From: Beroe ovata
Taxonomy: Eukaryota > Ctenophora > Nuda > Beroida > Beroidae
Reading direction: 5' to 3'
Length of the DNA stretch: 29,355 nucleotides
Assembly (NCBI GenBank): GCA_946803715.1
Contig: CAMPET010000134.1
Coordinates: 160,309 to 189,663 of the forward strand
Shown here: positions 21,893 to 29,355 of the stretch, in pieces
Layout: each line of letters begins with the position of its first letter
Position numbering within the stretch: position 1 is the stretch's first letter
Position numbers and translations under genes: made by a program
The notes under the pieces: model-generated
Told to the model about the DNA's origin: nothing
The model's input: the letters and a program-made list of their open reading frames with translations, nothing else
Databases searched by the model: none

Positions 21893-23545
21893 CAAGATCA
21901 GTCTTCAAAATGAACTTCAGCATCTCAGAATTAATTATTCGGAAAAAAAAAGAACATTTAAAACATTTCAGGAATTCCTATTTAAAATATTAACCCAAAA
22001 ATTTGTAGTCCTTCAGAAGCGTTGAAAAATTTAATTTTAAAAAGTTCTTCATGAATAGTTATTAGTTAGGCTATGCTAATTACAAGGTAATCACTCCTCA
22101 ATGACAGACCACAATTGATGCAATTAACGAGCTCTTTTATTTGGGATTGCTGTCAGTTAAGTTTTTCAAGGTCTTATTTGGACGTTTGTGAAATTGATGT
22201 GGCGTGAAGTCAAGAGCTTCAAATAAGAGATGATAATTTATCATTCTGAGGGGAATAATGTAGTTAGTATTCATAAATGTTACATTAATAGGATGAATCA
22301 CATAAGCTGATGTTACCATAATCTTGGTAATTGTAGGAGGCTGGGAGGAGAAAATGAATTCCATAAGCATGGATACGAATGCAATTGATTGTGGTGATAA
22401 AATAAAGAATTAGATCAAATCTATGAAATTTACATAGAATCAAGTAACTCAACCCATGCTAAACAGTTGTAAAGTTGCAAATAAGGCCTAACATTCATAA
22501 AATATGCATATATTTTTTTTACTTTTATAATCGTTGTTTTTATTATTTTTGAAATGGTAATGGTACTGTTCTAGAGCATACATAGGTACTACATTGTTTT
22601 CATCATAGTAGCACATACTTTAACATCATTTTGCGCTTCACAGTCCAATGGGAGCCATGTTAGTATTCATATGAAGTGTCAGGTATATTGTCTCTATCAA
22701 CTTGATTAATGACCAACGTTTCGACCATATCAGTGAGGTTGTTCAACTTTGTGGCTGTGGTGTCGATATTAGCAATTTCCTCTTGATCCATGAAGTGGAC
22801 TTGAGTGGGAGTGATCTTGGAAGCTTCAAAGCAACTTTCAAGTTTTATGGCCAAATCCAGCAGTTCTTCAATAGATATATTAGAGTGCTCTCTAAGCCTT
22901 GCCGCTATCATAGGATGATTGATGTTCTTGATGAACTCTTGACGCAAATTAGCTTCTCGAATTTCAGCCTGTTTCTGCTGTGGATAAGCTAGTTCACTCA
23001 TCCGAGATAAATCAATAAAATAGTCCATGACTTTTTCCGATTTGAGACGTTTCCTAGCTGCCATGTCCGTGATGTGTTTTTCAGTGTTGTTAGCATCATA
23101 TCCTTGCGACTTTTTTAGAAGTTGGATTATCTCATCATATGATGGATTATCACGGAGATGTCTTGAAATACCTCTCAACGAGGTGTCATCTAGATGTGCA
23201 ACGAGTAGTGAACCCTTCATTTCTTGTGAGATTCGTAATGCTTGGCAATATGAGTTAAATCGTTGTAGGAAGATGAGCAAGTCAGAACCGTTTACGAAGG
23301 TCGGCAAATGCTTAATGTACTGAACTGGCCTTGAAACTAATGATTGCATTGGCTGAGGAGCATGCATTGGCGGCATTGGTGGTAGGAACTGTTGTGCTGC
23401 CCCAGCCTGAATTGGGTCAGGTGCATGAGGATGATCACCGTCTGACTCAGAATCATTTTCACTGTCAGGTCGAGAAGGTGCCTGTGCCTGTGCCACCTGA
23501 GTCCTAGTCCTTGGATTAGACATAATGTACCTACCTATTGAGATA
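21893..23545 (-). mobile_element. Gag-only retroelement, copy A
   Basis: Matches 24757-26390 along its whole length with scattered substitutions. In minus-strand reading the gag frame (23523-22660) is followed by about 770 bp of AT-rich non-coding sequence. No protease, reverse transcriptase or integrase frame is present. The copy is cut by the N at 21892, so its left arm is either the fragment at 20752-20987 or lost. Confidence 0.75.
22660..23523 (-). CDS. Retrotransposon Gag (capsid-type) protein, copy A
   Basis: Intact 287-residue frame. The first 60 residues are Pro/Gln/Asp-rich and disordered. Then comes a helical capsid-like region of the Ty3/Gypsy Retrotrans_gag type (LPTFVNGSDLLIFLQRFNSY near residue 75, then SEKVMDYFIDLSRMSELAYP, then EELLDLAIKLESCFEASK). 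There is no CCHC zinc knuckle and no pol domain after the stop. It is about 95% identical in protein to copy B over the shared 229 residues. It probably supplies particle protein for a non-autonomous element, or is simply a relic with an open frame. Confidence 0.8.
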   Translation of the reverse strand: MSNPRTRTQVAQAQAPSRPDSENDSESDGDHPHAPDPIQAGAAQQFLPPMPPMHAPQPMQSLVSRPVQYIKHLPTFVNGSDLLIFLQRFNSYCQALRISQEMKGSLLVAHLDDTSLRGISRHLRDNPSYDEIIQLLKKSQGYDANNTEKHITDMAARKRLKSEKVMDYFIDLSRMSELAYPQQKQAEIREANLRQEFIKNINHPMIAARLREHSNISIEELLDLAIKLESCFEASKITPTQVHFMDQEEIANIDTTATKLNNLTDMVETLVINQVDRDNIPDTSYEY

Positions 23546-23582
23546 GAAAATCAAGACAAGTTGAAACAATTAAGACTTACCC

Positions 23583-24035
23583 TTAATTGTTGGGGGACGC
23601 AATTGTATCGGATCCTACATTGATATGGAAAGAGATCATGCCAAGTTTCTTCTTCTGGCGTTTGTCCCTCTCAAGGGATGCCGCTCGTTTTAATGCAATA
23701 AGGGGCGTGTCGATGTCCTGTTGTCTCAATAGCTTATGTCTGATCGAGTCAGACTTGAGCCCATATACAAATTGATCACGGATCATGAGGTTTGATGCAG
23801 CCAGGAAATGACACTTCCGAGCATAATCAACAATCCGTATCATGAAGTTTGCTGCCGACTCATTTCGTTTTTGTCGCAAAGACCTAAACTTTATCGAATA
23901 GGACAGAGGAGGTAGAGATTTCATGCTGGAATGGGCGAAACACGTGGTTATAGTGAAGACTGTGACTATCGTACTGGAGCTTAAATAAAACAAGAGTAGC
24001 GAGTAATTTAACGAATTATTAATGTATTTTACCAA
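23583..24035 (-). CDS. Second Gag-domain fragment upstream of copy A
   Basis: A 150-codon frame. Residues from about 47 onward fit a different Gypsy-type gag: FRSLRQKRNESAANFMIRIV, then a helix with CHFLAASNLMIRDQFVYGL, then HKLLRQQDIDTP and ALKRAASLERDKR. The first 45 residues look like read-through of non-coding DNA. It ends TAA just before a GGGTAAGT donor-like site, and an AATAG acceptor-like site lies 11-15 bp before the gag ATG at 23523. The segment is absent from copy B. It is either a fragment of another element or part of a two-gag arrangement. Confidence 0.55.
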   Translation of the reverse strand: MVKYINNSLNYSLLLFYLSSSTIVTVFTITTCFAHSSMKSLPPLSYSIKFRSLRQKRNESAANFMIRIVDYARKCHFLAASNLMIRDQFVYGLKSDSIRHKLLRQQDIDTPLIALKRAASLERDKRQKKKLGMISFHINVGSDTIASPNN

Positions 24036-24309
24036 ACATATTACGAAAAGGGACGAGTGCCCTTCCTAAGATGATATAAATTCCCTTATTGTAACCTTTA
24101 ACAACATACTTAATTAAAACATATCCATCTTATTCGTACAGTAAACTTAAACAGTAACTATAAACTAAGAGATAACGAGTTTCATGAGACATTTCGACCA
24201 TTACAATATTCAACAGCAGAAAGTATTTGTTTTTTTTATGATAGATTATTATTCTTTATTAATGGAAAAGAAAGAACTCAACAGAAGAACCTTAAAACAG
24301 ACGGATCGT
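24036..24309. other. AT-rich spacer between element copies
   Basis: No gene is seen. It ends at the N at 24310, where the left arm of copy B begins, so the true junction is unknown. Confidence 0.5.
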
Positions 24310-24311
24310 NG

Positions 24312-26390
24312 CGCGTTGGAGCATTTTGGTGTGTTGGTACCCTGTGTAGATTAGCTCATTTGCGCTTATCTTTTAGGTTGTTCTGTGATCGAGCATATAT
24401 ATGTGAGCACTCCTTTTTGTGTGGGAATGCGATGTATAGTGAGATTCATGTAGAAAGATTCACGTTGCAAGAAGCTGTATGAGAGTCGGAGCTGGATCAG
24501 GTGAAAACACTGCCAGATCATCTGTTATGCCTCACATGAGGGCATCGGAGCTAGCCAGTGTAAGACTAAATGCCAGCACATCTGTAACTCTGTAGGGTAA
24601 GAAGTTGTGAGTAGCTACCTATTTTCATCAAATGCTACTCATAGTCATACAGCCATCGCTATGCAGGATCTTGAAGTAGGGCAAGTGGAGGCTCCATGTT
24701 CGACATCTATTCCATCTATGATCATTTGCAAGTCTTTAGCTACCCTCGTGGTGCCGCAAGATCAGTCTTCACTCTTCATAATGAACTTCAGCATCTCAGA
24801 ATTAATTATTCGGAAAAATAGAACACTTAAAACATTTCAGGAATTCCTATTTAAAATATCAACCCAAAAATCAACCCTTCCAAAACGTTGATACATTCAA
24901 TTTCAAAATGTACGTCATGAATAGTTATTAGTTAGGCTATGTTAATTACAAGGTAATCACTCCTCAATGATAGACCACCGTTGATGCAATCATGGAACTC
25001 TCTTATTTTGGATTGTTGTTAGTTAAGTTTTTCAAGGTCTTACATGGACGTTTGTGAAATTAAATTGGCGTGAAGTGAAGAGCTTCAAATAAGAGATGAT
25101 AATTAATCATTCCGAGGGGAATAATGTAGTTAGTATTCATAAATGTTACATTAATAGGATGAATCACATAAGCTGATGTTACCATAATCTTGGTAATAGT
25201 AGGAGGCTGGGAGGAGAAAATGAATTCCATAAGCATGGATACGAATGCAATTGATTGTGGTGATAAAATAAAGAATTAGATCAAATCTATGAAATTTACA
25301 TAGAATCAAGTAACTCAACCCATGCTAAACAGTTGCAAAGTTGCAAATAAGGCCTAACATTCATAAAATATGCATATATTTTTTTACTTTTATAATCGTT
25401 GTGTTTATTATTTTTCGAAATGGTAATTGTACTGTTCTAGAGCATAAATAGGTACTACATTGTTTTTATTATAGTAGCACATCCTTTAACATCATTTTGC
25501 GCTCCGCAGTCCAATGGGAGCCATGTTAGTATTCATATGAAGTGTCAGGTATATTGTCTCTTTTAGCTTGATTAATGACCAACGTTTCGACCATATCAGT
25601 GAGGTTGTTCAACTTTGTGGCTGTGGTGTCGATATTAGCAATTTCCTCTTGATCTATGAAGTGGACTTGAGTGGGAGTGATCTTGGATGCTTCAAAGCAA
25701 CTTTCAAGTTTTATGGCCAAATCCAGCAGTTCTTCAATAGATATATCAGAGTGCTCTCTTAGCCGTGCTGCTATCATAGGATAGTTAATGTTTTTGATGA
25801 ACTCTTGACGCAATTTAGCGTCTCTGATTTCAGCTTGTTTCTGCTTTGGATAAGCTAGCTCACTCATTCGAGACAAGTCAATAAAATAGTCCATGACTTT
25901 TTCCGATTTGAGACGTTTCCTAGCTGCCATGTCCGTGATATGTTTTTCAGTATTGTTAGCATCATATCCTTGCGACTTTTTCAGAAGTTGGACTATCTCA
26001 TCATACGATGGATTATCACGGAGATGTCGTGAAATGCCTCTCAATGAGGTGTCGTCTAGATGTGCAACAAGTAATGAACCTTTCATTTCTTGTGAGATTC
26101 GTAATGCTTGGCAGTATGAGTTGAATCGTTGTAGGAAAATGAGCAGGTCAGAACCGTTAACGAAGGTCGGCAAGTGCTTAATGTACTGAACTGGCCTTGA
26201 TACAAATGATTGCATTGGCTGGGGTAGGAACTGTTGTGCTGGATCAACCAGAAGTGGTGCAGGAGCTTGTGACAGATCATCTTCTGACTCAGACTAATTT
26301 TCACTGTTAGGTTGGGAAGGTACCTGTGCCTCTGCCACCTGAGTCCTAGTTCTTGGATGAGGCATTATGTCCCTATAATTGAAATTCGAA
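24312..26390 (-). mobile_element. Gag-only retroelement, copy B (most complete)
   Basis: Contains the left arm (24312-24555, shared with 20752-20987), about 200 bp of linker, a non-coding 3' region and gag. On the minus strand it reads gag, then about 1.2 kb without any coding frame. I could not find matching long terminal repeats or a target duplication, so the ends are approximate and the LTR class is inferred from gag. Confidence 0.7.
25526..26365 (-). pseudogene. Retrotransposon gag, copy B, with one premature stop
   Basis: The ATG at 26365 is equivalent to the start of copy A. Codon 24 is TAG (26294-26296), where copy A has GAT. The frame is otherwise open for 279 codons, with a small in-frame deletion in the Pro-rich region. 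From the internal Met at 26215 to the end, about 10 of 229 residues differ from copy A. It is a recently inactivated copy, or one that starts from the internal Met. Confidence 0.75.
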
Positions 26391-28209
26391 AATATAAAAT
26401 TTTATATAATGATAGTACGAGTAATGTGCTAAACTGGAAGAATGTTGTCATTATGATAAGTCTGTGAGCGTAATGAGAATCTCATTGAGATTTTCATAGT
26501 GATATCGCTGTTAAGTGTCCTGTGCGTCTTGTCGTGTATTAGCTCATGAAGCAATGTTTCGAAGTCAAGGTGGATTAATGTCGTATACAACCATTATCCA
26601 GACCCGTACTGCATTGATCATCTCTACTAATACTCAGTTTGTGTGTGTTGTCCGATATTGAAAAATGAAAGTCATTGTTGTCAGTAAATTATGTTTTATT
26701 AACTATCAATTTGATTAATGAGTTTTATCATCAGTATAAGTAGTTGTACCCGGGTAATTTTGAAATTTATCCCTCATTATTATCATACTGTACCCTTCTA
26801 TACCCGTATGTGGACCTCGGCTTCCTTAATCCCTCTCTTTCATTTTTTCAACATCAAAATAAGTAAAAGCCGGAATATTTCATCTTATAATTTCCCTCAG
26901 TCAGTTATCTGGCTAGATGTTATGCCACGCATTACTGAAACTCTCTAAATAATGCCTCCAAAGAGTCCACATCTTCCGCCCCCTTTCCTTGCCGGGTATT
27001 ATCATGTCTCAGACCCCTTTCCTGGTCGAGTTATTTTCGCTCGGGGTATTCATCATAGCTATCTTTTATTTTATATCTTTTCTTACGTGTACTTTATCTC
27101 CTGTATATTATGACGTTCTAATTCACACCAAGTCTTCTAGCGTACAACCAACTATGCTAGGCATCCCGAGAATTATTGTTACATCCAGCTGGGAAATATA
27201 TCAAATACTTATTAACCTTGTCGAATTATCAAATTGTTCATCATTTAAAATAGGAGTTCACTCCAACCGGAGTGACGTAACTGACTGGTACTTGGTGCGT
27301 GGACGTGTTCAATTTACTTACTAACTGTCCAAACGTCCCGTGATCACAACACGTGATGACGGTTTATGATTTTCTAGTGCACTCTTCTACTACAAAAAAT
27401 AGAAAATCATAAACAACTTATATATTACTGCGCAGTATGTGTATATCATATCAACATTTTCTTATCTATATCGTGGTGATGAATGAAATGAATGTGATCA
27501 TGATTTTGTGGTTGATGCAATGATAGTGTGGTTGAGGTAATGATGGTTGAGTTCGAAATCCTATTGAGTTCGACTGTAAACTTTCTGACGGATAAAAAAA
27601 CAGGAAATACATAGGTTACAAGTAAAATAACACAATGATATTCGGGTTATTAACAGGGAAGTCTTCGCGATCATACAAAGTCGTGGGTCGAGAGAATTTA
27701 GCTATTTAGATAGTTATGTATGCGGGTTATTGAATATCAGGTTCCAAATGTGAAATTCAAGTTTTATAGGTATCTTTCGGAATTAGGAATTTCATTGAAA
27801 TAGAACAGGATTTAGATTTACTGNTCAGAAGGTTATTCTTATCTCTGTAACAGCATACGTTTAGTGATGGGCGAGGTCATGAATTAGGATTAATTAGCTC
27901 CTAGATGTTGGGAAGGCTTCATAATTCGAACTGGTGCCGTTTGCTTGTGAATATCCAGTCGTGTGTGTTGTTCATTCCTCTTGTTTGTTCACCAGCATTA
28001 CATCATAGATATTCATGCATGTTGCTCTTGCTGGACATTTTCCTCTCTTTTATGTAATACGCGGGCATCTTCTAGATAGAATGATCGCGCGCAATCGTGG
28101 GAAATATTCGCGCGGATCGATCGGATTGTACTGTATGCGCGCGCGTGGGAAATATACGCGCGTTATTGTAAACGCATGAAACAGTCTGATATTATTACAT
28201 TTCTTTCAG
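26391..28209. other. AT-rich region without a supported gene
   Basis: Plus frames at 26718-26948 and 26989-27324 include a hydrophobic stretch (FSLGVFIIAIFYFISFLTC) but show no splice sites or family I recognise. The right end (28080-28165) holds two copies of CGTGGGAAATATTCGCGCG or its one-base variant, just upstream of the exon at 28210. An N lies at 27824. Confidence 0.5.
27362..27414. repeat. Perfect 15-bp inverted repeat
   Basis: GTTTATGATTTTCTA at 27362-27376 pairs exactly with TAGAAAATCATAAAC at 27400-27414, around a 23-nt loop. It could be the tail of a foldback element or a transcript hairpin. Confidence 0.85.
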
Positions 28210-28574
28210 CTTGCTGACTTGGAAAAGACGTTGAACTTTGATGTCCAAATTGATTTGAGACAGAATGTTCCTTTCATAACAGACTCAGAGCCTTTACAAA
28301 TGATAGCTTTTACTAAAGATCAATCACTTGACACTGACGGATTTTATTGCCGGTAATTGTCAAATTCTGCCATGAGAAACAGTAAATTTGCCTTCAAATA
28401 GCAACATTTCAAGCAACACAAATAGTGGAACTTCATGTGTTGACAAATGATGGATTTGTACAATTCATTAGCTCGGGAACTGTCAAACTGCAACGGACCA
28501 CATTCGAAGAAGAGCAGCTTGTTTACATTAGCACAGTCACGGGCAGGCCGTTTGGGACACGCGTGAGTGTGTGA

Positions 28575-28595
<21 letters not shown>
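27883..28595. repeat. 713-bp direct duplication, copy 1
   Basis: Identical to 28643-29355 at a constant offset of 760 bp, except for one substitution seen (A at 28486, C at 29246). The two copies are separated by a CA run and an N at 28642. Confidence 0.95.
28210..28352 (+). CDS. Internal exon of an unrecognised plus-strand gene
   Basis: TTTCTTTCAG precedes 28210, and CG then GTAATT ends it at 28352. The 143 nt are open in one frame: 47 codons with two bases left over, with a stretch FDVQIDLRQNVPFITDSEPL. The pyrimidine-rich acceptor and the non-repetitive residue content support an exon. Neither neighbour exon was found: to the left is GC-rich sequence, to the right the duplication. The family is not recognised. 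Confidence 0.45.
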
Positions 28596-28610
<15 letters not shown>

Positions 28611-28618
28611 CACACACA
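28580..28618. repeat. (CA)n microsatellite
   Basis: CA run with an AAAA interruption. The same run begins again at 29340 and is cut by the window edge. Confidence 0.95.
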
Positions 28619-28642
28619 ATAAAGAAAAAAACATAAAACGAN

Positions 28643-29355
28643 ATTAGGATTAATTAGCTCCTAGATGTTGGGAAGGCTTCATAATTCGAACTGGTGCCGT
28701 TTGCTTGTGAATATCCAGTCGTGTGTGTTGTTCATTCCTCTTGTTTGTTCACCAGCATTACATCATAGATATTCATGCATGTTGCTCTTGCTGGACATTT
28801 TCCTCTCTTTTATGTAATACGCGGGCATCTTCTAGATAGAATGATCGCGCGCAATCGTGGGAAATATTCGCGCGGATCGATCGGATTGTACTGTATGCGC
28901 GCGCGTGGGAAATATACGCGCGTTATTGTAAACGCATGAAACAGTCTGATATTATTACATTTCTTTCAGCTTGCTGACTTGGAAAAGACGTTGAACTTTG
29001 ATGTCCAAATTGATTTGAGACAGAATGTTCCTTTCATAACAGACTCAGAGCCTTTACAAATGATAGCTTTTACTAAAGATCAATCACTTGACACTGACGG
29101 ATTTTATTGCCGGTAATTGTCAAATTCTGCCATGAGAAACAGTAAATTTGCCTTCAAATAGCAACATTTCAAGCAACACAAATAGTGGAACTTCATGTGT
29201 TGACAAATGATGGATTTGTACAATTCATTAGCTCGGGAACTGTCACACTGCAACGGACCACATTCGAAGAAGAGCAGCTTGTTTACATTAGCACAGTCAC
29301 GGGCAGGCCGTTTGGGACACGCGTGAGTGTGTGAAGAAAACACACACACACACAC
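28643..29355. repeat. 713-bp direct duplication, copy 2
   Basis: Second copy of 27883-28595; it may run on past the window edge. It starts directly after the N at 28642, as expected if an allelic contig was placed in tandem. Confidence 0.95.
28970..29112 (+). CDS. Second copy of the unrecognised exon
   Basis: Identical to 28210-28352, with the same acceptor and donor. It comes from the 713-bp duplication. If that duplication is an assembly artefact, only one of the two exons exists. Confidence 0.35.

Noticed and set aside
26989-27324. 111-codon frame with one hydrophobic segment
   Set aside because: AT-rich chance hydrophobicity; there are no splice sites, no homologue I recognise, and no neighbouring exon.
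27549-27565. Possible tRNA B-box (GAGTTCGAAATCC)
   Set aside because: It has an extra base relative to GGTTCGANTCC, and no A-box, acceptor stem or anticodon arm can be placed around it.
28344-28634. Minus-strand frame through the CA repeat, and its copy at 29104-29355
   Set aside because: The first residues are CA-repeat read-through, and the frame overlaps the better-supported plus-strand exon end.

Overview
The window is animal nuclear DNA. Genes are split by GT..AG introns, many only about 70-100 nt long, and AATAAA signals follow some genes. The encoded proteins are metazoan: a glutaminase with C-terminal ankyrin repeats, the RAB11-binding HEAT protein RELCH, a class A GPCR and a secreted papain-fold protein. 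Compact introns, microsatellites and Ty3/Gypsy-type gag elements fit an early-branching invertebrate such as a sponge, but the species cannot be fixed from this sequence. Seven single N bases (10540, 20241, 20988, 21892, 24310, 27824, 28642) look like contig joins, and several sit at repeats.

Layout. 1-2011: microsatellites, CRE and RFX-type palindromes, a GC-rich block, and an E-box/CCAAT cluster. 2012-3447 (+): C-terminal five exons of a coiled-coil protein. 3898-6043 (-): three-exon secreted papain-family protein whose catalytic Cys is Gly, with a long Cys-rich extension. 6300-7040: GCGC-rich inverted repeats and a small MITE-like element. 7658-12481 (-): 13-exon glutaminase homologue (about 593 aa) that keeps the fold but has lost nearly all catalytic residues. 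13813-21662 (-): C-terminal half of RELCH in ten exons. Its 4.9 kb intron (16633-21571) holds a GPCR gene on the opposite strand (19258-21402), whose TM4-TM7 exons are missing. 20752-26390: pieces of a gag-only LTR-type retroelement, two major copies in the same orientation. 26391-29355: mostly non-coding, with one unrecognised plus-strand exon lying in a 713-bp segment that appears twice.

The genes do not form a pathway. The main results are two neighbouring pseudoenzymes (glutaminase and papain folds), the GPCR nested inside RELCH, and the gag-only repeat family. Exons were built by hand from splice sites, reading phase and remembered family sequences. The internal exons of the glutaminase, RELCH and peptidase are firm, because phases agree at every junction. 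The 5' ends are less certain.
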